From positions 1 to 56,421 of the forward strand of contig JBLNCE010000153.1 in the NCBI GenBank assembly GCA_050260415.1: DNA of 56,421 bases. Direction: 5' to 3'. Each line of letters begins with the position of its first letter. Position 1 is the first letter of the stretch. Shown in pieces: positions 1 to 7,423 of the stretch. The position numbers were made by a program, and so were the translations under genes. Source of the DNA: JBLNCE01 sp050260415. GTDB taxonomy: Bacteria; Bacillota; UBA4882; JAAYXC01. The notes below the pieces were generated by a model. It ran no database searches. It was not told where the DNA came from and was given only the letters and a program-made list of their open reading frames with translations.

Positions 1-210
1 GACCTGGGATGCGGGATCGCGCCGGCGGATCTCCCGCATATCTTCGAGCGGTATTACCGCGCCGCGGAGGTACGGGACCTGGAAGAAGGATCGGGGCTGG
101 GTCTGTATATCGGCAAGGGGCTGGTGGAAGCGCATGGCGGGCGGATCTGGGTGGAAAGCGAGCTTGGAAAGGGAAGCACGTTTTCGTTTGCCCTGCCCGT
201 AACGGCCTAG
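1..210 (+). CDS. Sensor histidine kinase, C-terminal fragment
   Basis: This is the last 69 codons of a two-component sensor kinase whose start lies before the window. In frame 1 the ATP-binding HATPase_c domain shows a G1-box-like DLGCGIAP, the F-box FERYYR and the G2-box GSGLGL, followed by the usual end of the fold (VESELGKGSTFSFALPV) and a TAG stop. It would autophosphorylate a histidine located upstream and pass the phosphate to a response regulator. Neither the sensor domain nor the partner is visible, so the signal is unknown. It lies 73 bp before the csoR promoter on the same strand, but that promoter makes co-transcription with csoR unnecessary. Confidence 0.88.
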   Translation, partial: DLGCGIAPADLPHIFERYYRAAEVRDLEEGSGLGLYIGKGLVEAHGGRIWVESELGKGSTFSFALPVTA

Positions 211-282
211 GGATGCGGCCAAGGGCCCGGACATACATAGCAGCCCGGCGCAGTAACGACCGGGGGGCGTCGCCATGGTGCC

Positions 283-311
283 TTGACGGTCGTCACAGGC
301 CGTGTTATATT
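283..311 (+). promoter_or_regulatory. Sigma-A promoter of csoR-ATPase operon
   Basis: TTGACG at 283-288 and TATATT at 306-311 are separated by exactly 17 bp, close to the vegetative consensus. The predicted transcription start near 318 falls inside the palindrome at 317-335, so a repressor bound there would block initiation. The GTG at 302 lies inside this promoter and cannot be the translation start of the following gene. Confidence 0.75.
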
Positions 312-316
312 CATCG

Positions 317-335
317 TATCCCCCCCGGGGGGATA
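317..335. promoter_or_regulatory. Candidate CsoR operator (19-bp palindrome)
   Basis: TAT-C7-G6-ATA is a perfect inverted repeat around one central base. A G/C tract flanked by AT-rich ends is the architecture of CsoR/RcnR-family operators. It covers the predicted transcription start and the first base of the ATG at 335, immediately before a CsoR-family gene, so autorepression relieved by Cu(I) is the natural reading. Confidence 0.75.
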
Positions 336-625
336 TGGAGGAGATCTATCTGTCCAAAGAGCATGTTCAGCCGCAAGCGGTAATCAACCGTCTCTCCCGC
401 ATCGAGGGCCATATCCGGGCCATCAAGGAAATGGCTCAGCGCCCCCAAGCATCCTGTGTCGAATTGCTGACCCAGATCGCCGCCGCGCGGGCGGCGCTCG
501 ACCAGACCGGCAAGGTTATTCTGGCCAATCATCTAGAGACCTGCGTAGTTTCCGCCGGTGCGGAAGGGCGTACTGCCGAGGAGGTCCAAGAATTGCTGAC
601 CGCGCTCGAACGGTTTCTCAAGTAG
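335..625 (+). CDS. csoR: CsoR-family copper-sensing repressor
   Basis: The 96-residue all-helical protein belongs to the CsoR/RcnR/FrmR family, with the typical segment AVINRLSRIEGHIRAIKEM at residues 15-33. The Cu(I) ligand triad is present as C41, H66 and C70, the same spacing (25 and 4) as the C-H-C set of Mycobacterium CsoR, so copper is the likely ligand. It should repress its own operon, including the P-type ATPase 32 bp downstream. The start is uncertain. ATG 335 overlaps the operator and has only the G6 tract as a ribosome binding site. An in-frame CTG at 350 follows GGAGGAG (337-343) with 6 bp spacing and would give a 91-residue protein of typical family length. Confidence 0.9.
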   Translation: MEEIYLSKEHVQPQAVINRLSRIEGHIRAIKEMAQRPQASCVELLTQIAAARAALDQTGKVILANHLETCVVSAGAEGRTAEEVQELLTALERFLK

Positions 626-657
626 CCAGAGGAGATCTTCAAGGAGGCCTGCCCTGT

Positions 658-2571
658 ATGCCGCTATCATCCGAGACCGGAATCGAGGCCGGTTTGCGGA
701 AAGACGCCGGTCGCAGTTCATTCATTGCGCTTGTCCGCCAGGAGAATTTTACCTTTACCATCATCACCGGCTTCTTCATCATGTTGAGCCTGATCCCGCC
801 GGTTAAGGGGTCGTTCGGCTTTGATCCATCCTTGATCGGCGCCGTCATCGGCGCGTATCCCATGCTCAAATACGCCGGTATCGGGCTTTTCGTGCGCAAG
901 GATCTCACTGCCGGCGTTCTGGTCTCGGTCGCGCTCGTCGCCGCTATGGCCATCGGAGAATATTTCGCCGCGGCCGAAGTGGCGTTCATCATGCTCCTGG
1001 GTGAACTGCTTGAAAACGCGACCGTCGCCAAGGCGGGAAAGGCGGTCGAAAAGCTGGTCGCGCTTGTACCGACCACGGCACACGTCCGGGTCGATGGTGA
1101 AGAGATGGAAGTACCGGTCAGTCAGTTATTACCCGGGCGCGTAGTTTTGGTGCGAGCCGGCGAGTTGGTCCCGGCGGACGGAAAGGTCCTCTCGGGAGCA
1201 GGTAGCGTTGACCAATCCGCCTTGACCGGCGAACCCATGCCCAGCGAAAAAAGGCCCGGGGATGAGGTTTGGGCCGGGACGATAAACGAAGCGGGATACC
1301 TGGAAATCGAGGTGAGCAAGGGCGCGCGCGACACCACGATCGCTCAGATCGGGCGGCTGATGACCGAGGCTCAGGCCAAGCGCGCTCCCATCCAGCGGCT
1401 GGCCGATCGATGGGCGAAAATTCTGGTGCCCGTGAGTATGGGGACCGCGCTTCTGACCTGGATCATCACTGGGCAGGTTGTGCGCGCCGTGACCATCCTG
1501 GTCGTATTCTGCCCATGTGCCCTGGTGTTGGCTACGCCGACCGCGGTCGTGGCCGCCATCGGCCGCGCCGCTAAGCGAGGCATCCTGATCAAGAGCGGCG
1601 CCGCTTTGGAGGCGGCGGGGCACGTGAACGCGCTGGCGCTTGACAAGACCGGAACGCTCACCGAGGGGCAGCCGGCGGTCGTCTCGGTGACCGGGTTCGA
1701 CATGGCGGAAGAAGAAGTGCTGCGCCTTGCCGCCGCGGTTGAACGGTGTTCAAACCATCCGCTGGCCAAAGCGATCGTACGGGCGTATAACGGGACAGCG
1801 ATCTCACCAGCCTGTGAGTTTGAGGACAGACCGGGAGAAGGCGTCTCGGCCACGATCGGCGCCGACCGTATCACCGTCGGTAAGGCGGCTTTCCTGGCGG
1901 AGCGCGGTATCGTCTTGACGGCGGTACAACATCGCCAGATCGAAGCCGCGAGGCATCCTGGACAAACCATCGTTTTGGTGGCCAGGGGCATGGACTGCAT
2001 CGGCGCTTTGTTCATCGGGGATGCGATCCGCCCCGATTCGCGCCGTACCATGGAATCCCTACGGGGGATGGGCGCTCGCCTGGTCATGATGACCGGTGAC
2101 AGCGTCGATACGGCCCGCGAGGTCGCTGCCGCCTGTGGCGTGGAGGAAGTTTACGCCGGACTTATGCCTGCGCAAAAGGCGGAAATTGTCGCCTCGCTGC
2201 AAGCTAAAGGCTATCGCGTGGCCATGGTGGGTGATGGGATCAATGACGCTCCCGCCTTGGCCACAGCCAGTCTGGGTATGGCCATGGGCACCGGCGCGGC
2301 CGCTATCGCGGCTGAGGCCGGTGATGTGACTATTCTCTCCGATGATATGACCAAGGTAGCCGAGACCATCACCCTGGGCCGGCGAACGATACGCATCATC
2401 CGGCAGAACCTTGCCGCCTCGGCGGTCATCAATCTGGCGGCAGTCGCCGCGGCGGCTCTCGGGATCATAGGGCCCGTGGTGGGTGCGCTTGTGCACAATG
2501 CCGGGTCGATCTTGGTAGTAATAAACGCGGCGCGCTCGATCGGTCGTACCCGCGGCCAAGAGTCTTCTTGA
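658..2571 (+). CDS. Heavy-metal P1B-type ATPase without HMA domain
   Basis: A 637-residue efflux pump that exports a soft metal, probably Cu(I), at the cost of ATP. Visible motifs are the actuator TGEP, the transport motif CPC at residues 285-287 in TM6, the phosphorylation site DKTGT (D329), the P1B-specific SNHP, TGDS and GDGIND near 525. No N-terminal CxxC metal-binding domain is present: the protein goes straight into membrane helices. The last helix reads HNAGSILVVINAAR rather than the M-x2-SS of typical CopA, so specificity rests on the csoR context. ATG 658 follows AAGGAGG (641-647); the open frame extends further upstream but overlaps csoR. Confidence 0.9.
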   Translation: MPLSSETGIEAGLRKDAGRSSFIALVRQENFTFTIITGFFIMLSLIPPVKGSFGFDPSLIGAVIGAYPMLKYAGIGLFVRKDLTAGVLVSVALVAAMAIGEYFAAAEVAFIMLLGELLENATVAKAGKAVEKLVALVPTTAHVRVDGEEMEVPVSQLLPGRVVLVRAGELVPADGKVLSGAGSVDQSALTGEPMPSEKRPGDEVWAGTINEAGYLEIEVSKGARDTTIAQIGRLMTEAQAKRAPIQRLADRWAKILVPVSMGTALLTWIITGQVVRAVTILVVFCPCALVLATPTAVVAAIGRAAKRGILIKSGAALEAAGHVNALALDKTGTLTEGQPAVVSVTGFDMAEEEVLRLAAAVERCSNHPLAKAIVRAYNGTAISPACEFEDRPGEGVSATIGADRITVGKAAFLAERGIVLTAVQHRQIEAARHPGQTIVLVARGMDCIGALFIGDAIRPDSRRTMESLRGMGARLVMMTGDSVDTAREVAAACGVEEVYAGLMPAQKAEIVASLQAKGYRVAMVGDGINDAPALATASLGMAMGTGAAAIAAEAGDVTILSDDMTKVAETITLGRRTIRIIRQNLAASAVINLAAVAAAALGIIGPVVGALVHNAGSILVVINAARSIGRTRGQESS

Positions 2572-2597
2572 CGATAACTTCGATTTCGTGGTATACT
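2568..2597 (+). promoter_or_regulatory. Sigma-A promoter of riboswitch-controlled ATPase
   Basis: TTGACG (2568-2573) and TATACT (2592-2597) are spaced by 18 bp. The -35 box overlaps the stop codon of the preceding ATPase gene. Transcription would start near 2604 and give a leader of about 285 nt before the ATG at 2890. Confidence 0.7.
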
Positions 2598-2643
2598 ACC
2601 CATAATCTGTACTCTTACCCGAGAATGGACTAGGGCTTGCCGA

Positions 2644-2693
2644 TCATGACGGCCTCGATTTGCATGCTTTGTTGTGCCGGTGGGCCGTCATGA
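2644..2693 (+). other. 11-bp leader hairpin upstream of candidate riboswitch
   Basis: TCATGACGGCC at 2644-2654 pairs perfectly with GGCCGTCATGA at 2683-2693 across a 28-nt loop. It lies in the 5' leader and is not followed by a T run, so it is not an intrinsic terminator. Its role is unknown; it could insulate the aptamer downstream or be a protein-binding site. Confidence 0.5.
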
Positions 2694-2704
2694 CGACTTG
2701 AACT

Positions 2705-2813
2705 GAAGAAGCGGATCAGGCGATCATCCCGTCGATCACGGGATGGTGGGGCTGGGCAGCGATGCAACAGGTTAAACCTGTGGGACCGGGATTATCCGGC
2801 GCACAGGTTTTTT
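2705..2813 (+). promoter_or_regulatory. Candidate NiCo (czcD) riboswitch with terminator
   Basis: The leader contains, in order, a short P1 strand CGGAT (2712-2716), CAGGC, a hairpin CATCCCGT/ACGGGATG (2725-2745), GGGCTGGGCAGC, GCAACAGG-TTAAA-CCTGTGGGAC (2764-2786), then ATCCG (2794-2798) closing P1. The CAGGC, GCAACAG and CTGTGGGAC blocks match my memory of the Ni/Co/Fe(II)-sensing NiCo aptamer. The strand ACCTGTG (2776-2782) can instead pair with CACAGGT (2802-2808), which is followed by T6 and forms an intrinsic terminator. Metal binding would hold the aptamer and allow read-through into the ATPase gene. No covariance search could be run. Confidence 0.68.
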
Positions 2814-2889
2814 GTTTGCTGGTAGCCGCAGGAGCATGTTTTTCTCCCACCTTCTAATCTCGGTCAAAAGGACGTCGGGAGGTAATTGA

Positions 2890-5514
2890 ATGGCAAACGA
2901 GTTCGATCCCAAGATGATCTCCGGTCTTTCCGAGGAAGAAGCAGCAAGAAAGCTTAGCGAAGTGGGCCATAACGAACTACCCGCAGCTAAGCGACGAAGT
3001 ATCCTCGCCATTGCCCTGGAGGTAGTGCGCGAACCGATGTTCCTGCTCCTGGTCGCCGGCGGCGCGCTCTACCTGATTCTTGGCGACGCGCAGGAAGCCG
3101 TAATGCTGCTGGGCTTCGTCTTTGTCGTGATGGGCATCACCCTTTATCAGGAGCGGAAGACCGAACGCGCGCTGGAAGCCCTGCGGGACCTGTCGAGCCC
3201 GCGCGCGCTCGTTATCCGCGACGGTAAGCAGAAGCGCATCGCCGGCCGGGAAGTGGTACCGGGTGATATCGTAATGCTGTCCGAAGGGGACCGTATCCCG
3301 GCTGATGCAGTCCTCCTATCCTGTATCAATCTATCCGCGGATGAATCCCTGCTGACCGGGGAATCCGTACCCGTGCGCAAGATGGTCTGGGACCACGCCA
3401 TGGAGCTGGGCCGGCCCGGCGGGGATGACCTGCCGTTCGTTTACTCGGGATCCATGGTCGTGCAAGGCCAGGGCATCGCCAAGGTCCTCGCGACCGGCGT
3501 CCGCACCGAGATCGGGAAGATCGGCCGGGCTCTGCAGACGCTGGAGACGGAAGACACCCTGTTGCAGAAGGAAACAGGCCGGCTGGTCCGCAATTTGGCT
3601 TTTGTCGGGCTATCCCTGTGCGTTTTGGTCATCTTCGCCTACTGGCTGACCAGGGGCGACCTCTTGCATGGGGTCTTGGCCGGGATCACCTTGGCCATGG
3701 CCACCTTGCCGGAGGAGTTCCCGGTGGTACTGACGATCTTCCTTGCCTTGGGCGCCTGGCGCATTTCTCAGAAACGCGTCCTGACGCGCAGGGTACCGGC
3801 CATCGAGACCCTGGGGTCGGCGACCGTGCTGTGCGTGGACAAAACAGGCACGCTCACTCTCAACCGTATGTCCGTCAGCAAGATCTTCGCCGGGGGGGAG
3901 TTTTATGATGTCAATGCTCACCGCCAGGGATTGCTGCCGGCGGAGTATCATGAACGGCTCTACGATGTTGGCACCCATCAGCACGAATCCTTGCCCGAGA
4001 ACTTCCACGGACTGGTTGAGTTCGGTATTCTGGCGAGCCAGAGCGATCCCTTCGATCCCATGGAAAAAGCGCTGCGGCAACTCGGCGATCTGACTCTCGC
4101 CCAGACCGAACACCTGCACGCCAACTGGACGCTGATCCACGAGTATCCGTTGTCCAAGAGCCTGCTGGCCATGTCGCACGTCTGGCGCTCGCCCGATGCA
4201 CAAGATTACATCATCGCCGTCAAGGGCGCGCCGGAAGCCGTCGCCGACCTGTGCCATCACAGTGCTGAGCAGCGGGCGGAACTGGCCGAAAAGGTGGATC
4301 TCATGGCCAATGACGGCCTGCGCGTGCTGGGAGTGGCCAAGGCGCACTTTAGACAAGCCGATCTGCCAAATGAGCAACACAGCTTCACGTTTACGTTTCT
4401 CGGCTTGGTGGGCTTGGCGGATCCAGTGCGACCGACCGTGCCCCCGGCCGTTAGAGAATGCTACTCCGCCGGAATCAGAGTGGTCATGATCACCGGCGAT
4501 TACGCCGGTACGGCGCAGAATATCGCCAAACAGATCGGCCTGCATCCGTCCGACGAGGTCATCACCGGCCCTGAGCTGGATGAGATGGACGATGCGGAAC
4601 TGCAGCGACGCATCAAGAACGTCAACATCTTCGCCCGGGTCGTGCCGGAGCAGAAGCTCCGCTTGGTGAACGCGCTAAAGGCCAACGGCGAGATCGTGGC
4701 CATGACTGGCGACGGCGTCAACGACGCGCCGGCGCTAAAGTCGGCCCACATCGGCATCGCCATGGGAGGCCGCGGCACCGACGTGGCCAGGGAAGCTTCT
4801 GCTCTCGTCCTCCTTGATGACGACTTCTCCTCCATCGTGCAGGCGGTAAAGATGGGGAGACGGATCTACGATAATATCAAGAAAGCGATCGCGTATATCT
4901 TCTCGATTCACGTGCCGATCGCCGGCATGTCGCTCCTCCCGGTCTTGTTCAAATGGCCGTTGGTGCTGCTGCCCGTGCACATCGTCTTTTTGGAGTTGGT
5001 GATCGACCCCGCCTGTTCCGTGGTTTTTGAGGCCGAGCCGGAGGAAGCCGGCACAATGGCCCGGCCGCCGCGGAATCCGAAAGAGCCCTTGTTCTCCCGT
5101 CGGACGCTGGGTCTCAGCCTACTGCAGGGCGCGAGCGTGCTCTTGATCGTGCTGGCGGTCTTCGGCATCTCACTCTATCGCGGGCAGGGCGAGGCCGAGG
5201 CCAGGGCCTTGACCTTTACCACTTTGATCGTGGCCAATTTGGGCCTGATCCTGACGAATCGATCTTGGACGCGTACCATCCTGGCCACCATGAAGTCACC
5301 CAATGCCGCTCTCTGGTGGGTAGCCGGGGGCGCGGCGACATTCCTCGGCTTGGTGCTGTATGTACCCGCGCTGCGCGGCCTGTTTCGTTTCGCGCTGTTG
5401 CACCCAATAGACCTGGTGATCTGCTTCGGCGCCGGTGCCGTGAGCATCCTCTGGTTCGAAGCACTGAAGTTTATCGGCAAGACCAGGGTGGCGTCAGCTC
5501 AAATCGCCAGATAA
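2890..5514 (+). CDS. P2-like cation-transporting P-type ATPase
   Basis: An 874-residue P-type ATPase with an N-terminal cation-ATPase domain (GLSEEEAARKL), two pairs of helices, actuator TGES (about 156), TM4 motif PEEFPV at 274-279, DKTGT (D317), MITGD, and GDGVND (607). There is no heavy-metal CxxC domain and no CPC, so it is not a P1B pump. The PEEFP in place of the calcium-pump PEGLP, and ELVIDPACS in TM6, put it in a poorly characterised bacterial subfamily. ATG 2890 follows GGGAGG. The candidate NiCo riboswitch in its leader suggests efflux of Ni, Co or Fe(II); the substrate is an inference from regulation only. Confidence 0.9.
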   Translation: MANEFDPKMISGLSEEEAARKLSEVGHNELPAAKRRSILAIALEVVREPMFLLLVAGGALYLILGDAQEAVMLLGFVFVVMGITLYQERKTERALEALRDLSSPRALVIRDGKQKRIAGREVVPGDIVMLSEGDRIPADAVLLSCINLSADESLLTGESVPVRKMVWDHAMELGRPGGDDLPFVYSGSMVVQGQGIAKVLATGVRTEIGKIGRALQTLETEDTLLQKETGRLVRNLAFVGLSLCVLVIFAYWLTRGDLLHGVLAGITLAMATLPEEFPVVLTIFLALGAWRISQKRVLTRRVPAIETLGSATVLCVDKTGTLTLNRMSVSKIFAGGEFYDVNAHRQGLLPAEYHERLYDVGTHQHESLPENFHGLVEFGILASQSDPFDPMEKALRQLGDLTLAQTEHLHANWTLIHEYPLSKSLLAMSHVWRSPDAQDYIIAVKGAPEAVADLCHHSAEQRAELAEKVDLMANDGLRVLGVAKAHFRQADLPNEQHSFTFTFLGLVGLADPVRPTVPPAVRECYSAGIRVVMITGDYAGTAQNIAKQIGLHPSDEVITGPELDEMDDAELQRRIKNVNIFARVVPEQKLRLVNALKANGEIVAMTGDGVNDAPALKSAHIGIAMGGRGTDVAREASALVLLDDDFSSIVQAVKMGRRIYDNIKKAIAYIFSIHVPIAGMSLLPVLFKWPLVLLPVHIVFLELVIDPACSVVFEAEPEEAGTMARPPRNPKEPLFSRRTLGLSLLQGASVLLIVLAVFGISLYRGQGEAEARALTFTTLIVANLGLILTNRSWTRTILATMKSPNAALWWVAGGAATFLGLVLYVPALRGLFRFALLHPIDLVICFGAGAVSILWFEALKFIGKTRVASAQIAR

Positions 5515-5822
5515 CATTCGATCGTGCCAGCCGTCATTATCACCAAAGTTGTGCCGGTAGGCCGGCGTGAGGAGTATTAGTGCTTTCACGCTAAAACCGT
5601 AGCAGGTGAAGATGCTGGCTCTGTTCTGAACAATGGTTGATCAGGGTATGCCTTTATCGCCGACGGTAGGCTGAGAGCCTACCGCTACACAAGATCCGGC
5701 AAGGGCCTAAAGGCCCTGGGTTCCGGATAGACCCCAGCCATGGATGGCTTGCCAGGTTTTGTGTAGCGGCGGCCTTTAGGCCGCCGTCGGCCTTTCGAAA
5801 TCAGTTGAGAGGATGGTATCGG
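5515..5822. other. Intergenic region with palindromic repeat
   Basis: This 308-bp stretch has no convincing gene. Its second half is occupied by the nested inverted repeat at 5659-5791. The first half shows no recognisable promoter or RNA. Confidence 0.6.
5659..5791. repeat. Nested palindromic repeat element
   Basis: Two head-to-head copies of a 34-bp palindromic unit bound the element. The left copy begins GCCGACGG, contains TAGGCTgagAGCCTA and ends CCGCTACACAA; the right copy is its inverse, with CGGCCTttAGGCCG at the centre and CCGTCGGC at the end. The middle holds a further hairpin (ATCCGG...GGGCCTaaAGGCCC...CCGGAT). This looks like a REP/BIME-like or MITE-like mobile intergenic repeat. 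It is non-coding. Confidence 0.7.
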
Positions 5823-6767
5823 ATGCCTGGCAAGCAGCATCTACGGATCATGTTCTACGGCGCGGGCGTGATTGGCAGCCTGTTCGCAGCCAAACTGGCG
5901 GCGGCGGGCCACCAAGTGACGGTCCTGGCGCGAGGCCGGCGCCTGCAGGAACTGGAGGAATTCGGCATCGTCCTGCGCGAGTTGAAGTCCGGCCGGCTGA
6001 CCGCCACCCGGACAAGGCTCGTCCAGGCATTAGCTCCCGATGATGCCTACGATCTGATCGTCGTGCCGGTGCAAAGGACGCATCTGGCCGAGATATTGCC
6101 CGTCCTGGCCGCAAATAAGGGTACGCCGGATGTCTTGATCATGGTGAACAACCCTTCCGGTTATGAAGATCTCACCCGCACCCTGGGCCAGCGGGCTCTG
6201 GTCGGGTTTCCCGGCGCCGGCGGGGGCCGCGACGGGCATGTGATTCAGTATGTCTTGGCACCCAGCTTTATCCAGCCGAGTACGTTCGGGGAGATCGACG
6301 GCCGCGTCACCCCCCGCCTGATTCGGCTCGTAAAGGCTCTCCGTGCGGCCGGCATCCCCGCGGTTATCTCCCGCCGTATGGACGCCTGGCAGAAAACGCA
6401 TGTCGCCTGGGTCAGCCCATTGGCGGACGCCCTGTATATGGCGGGGGGAAGCAATTACGAATTGGCCAAGAGGCCGGAGGCGGTCCGGTTATTGATCCGC
6501 GCGGTCCGGGAAGGCTTCCAGGTTCTGAAGGCGCTCGGCGTACCCATCACACCCGCGCGGCTCCGATTCTGGGGAGCGTTACCAGCGCCGGTGCTGGCGT
6601 TGATCCTTAGGCGGGTGTTTGACACGGGATTTGCCGAGTACATCATGGCCAGGCACGCCAACACCGCGCGCGACGAGATGCAGGCGCTGGCGGGTGAGTT
6701 CAAGGCGCTGGCCGACATGGCGGGGATCCCAACCCCGGCGGTGGATCTTCTGCGAAGTTATATCTAG
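5823..6767 (+). CDS. Ketopantoate reductase-like (PanE/ApbA family) protein
   Basis: The 314-residue protein starts with a Rossmann nucleotide-binding loop (YGAGVIGSLFAAKLAAAGHQV) and has the C-terminal helical domain of 2-dehydropantoate 2-reductases. Family members reduce ketopantoate with NADPH in pantothenate synthesis. The catalytic lysine region is WQKTHVAWVSPLADAL. The lysine is kept, but the asparagine four residues later, conserved in true PanE (K-x3-N), is alanine, so another 2-keto substrate is possible. ATG 5823 was chosen over TTG 5805 because AGAGG lies about 10 bp before it. It has no obvious operon partner; the metal genes on both sides have their own promoters. Confidence 0.8.
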   Translation: MPGKQHLRIMFYGAGVIGSLFAAKLAAAGHQVTVLARGRRLQELEEFGIVLRELKSGRLTATRTRLVQALAPDDAYDLIVVPVQRTHLAEILPVLAANKGTPDVLIMVNNPSGYEDLTRTLGQRALVGFPGAGGGRDGHVIQYVLAPSFIQPSTFGEIDGRVTPRLIRLVKALRAAGIPAVISRRMDAWQKTHVAWVSPLADALYMAGGSNYELAKRPEAVRLLIRAVREGFQVLKALGVPITPARLRFWGALPAPVLALILRRVFDTGFAEYIMARHANTARDEMQALAGEFKALADMAGIPTPAVDLLRSYI

Positions 6768-6787
6768 ACCCACATGCGCGTGCGCTA

Positions 6788-6816
6788 TTGACACCGAAGG
6801 GCTTTTCAGGTAGGAT
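6788..6816 (+). promoter_or_regulatory. Sigma-A promoter of arsR-type gene
   Basis: TTGACA (6788-6793) and TAGGAT (6811-6816) are separated by 17 bp, just after the ketopantoate reductase-like gene. The start of transcription would be near 6823, within the palindrome at 6818-6835. Confidence 0.72.
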
Positions 6817-6817
6817 T

Positions 6818-6835
6818 ATTAAAGAATTGTTTAAT
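6818..6835. promoter_or_regulatory. Candidate ArsR/CadC operator palindrome
   Basis: ATTAAA-GAATTG-TTTAAT is an 18-bp inverted repeat with a single mismatched pair. It lies at the predicted transcription start of the ArsR-type gene in an AT-rich island, the usual position and composition of SmtB/CadC operators. A second, weaker repeat, ATCATcaaATGAT, lies at 6842-6854. Confidence 0.6.
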
Positions 6836-6868
6836 TGACCAATCATCAAATGATGGGAGGTGTTCCCC

Positions 6869-7234
6869 GTGTCCGGAGAACACGCCGGGTCCCCGGATGT
6901 TTGCAGAGCTTATGCGCCCCATGCCGATAAGGTGGCGCCTCTCAAGGAAAAGGTCCTCAAGGTGGCCGGATTGTCGGAATTGTTCCAGGCGCTGGCGGAT
7001 GAGATGCGCGCGAAGATCCTCTATCTCTTATCCTTCGAGGAATTGTGCGTCTGCGACTTGGCGGATGTCCTGGAGACCAGCCTGCCGGCTGTCTCCCACC
7101 ATCTCCGTCTCTTGAAGATGATGCGCCTGGTCAAGTACCGCCGCGACGGCAGGATGGTCTATTACTCCCTGGCGGACGAGCATGTTCTCCGCCTCATCCA
7201 AGTCGCCCAGGAGCACTATGAGGAGGAGAGATGA
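6869..7234 (+). CDS. ArsR/SmtB-family metal repressor, CadC-like
   Basis: This 121-residue winged-helix repressor carries both classical metal sites. The alpha3N site is ELCVCDL (C60, C62, with C12 in the N-terminal arm). The alpha5 site is D103-x-H105 and H116-x2-E119, with the canonical ten-residue gap. This dual arrangement is that of CadC, which senses Cd, Pb and Zn. DNA binding would be through the helix SLPAVSHHLRLL. GTG 6869 follows GGGAGG (6855-6860) with 8 bp spacing; the GTG at 6860 overlaps that site. The target is very likely its own promoter and the P1B ATPase gene 189 bp downstream. Confidence 0.92.
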   Translation: MSGEHAGSPDVCRAYAPHADKVAPLKEKVLKVAGLSELFQALADEMRAKILYLLSFEELCVCDLADVLETSLPAVSHHLRLLKMMRLVKYRRDGRMVYYSLADEHVLRLIQVAQEHYEEER

Positions 7235-7423
7235 CCGATGGGGTGGCGGAGATTGACGGCCGCTGGAGGCCATACTATGCCACCGGCCCGTATAAGAACA
7301 GGCCCGGCAGGATCAAAAATGCTGCTTTACAGGCTGATCATCGGCAGGGTTAAGAGGAAAGTGGCTCAGGTCAGGGATGCGTGATCATCCGGGTTGTGCG
7401 GGTCGAGCGAGGAGGCATAGACA

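Noticed and set aside
283..657. Upstream extension of the first P-type ATPase frame
   Set aside because: It overlaps csoR in another frame and starts inside the promoter. ATG 658 with AAGGAGG is the better start, and the extension has no domain similarity.
2705..2813. M-box magnesium riboswitch as an alternative identity
   Set aside because: The M-box core pattern and length do not fit; the GCAACAG...CTGTGGGAC arrangement fits NiCo better.
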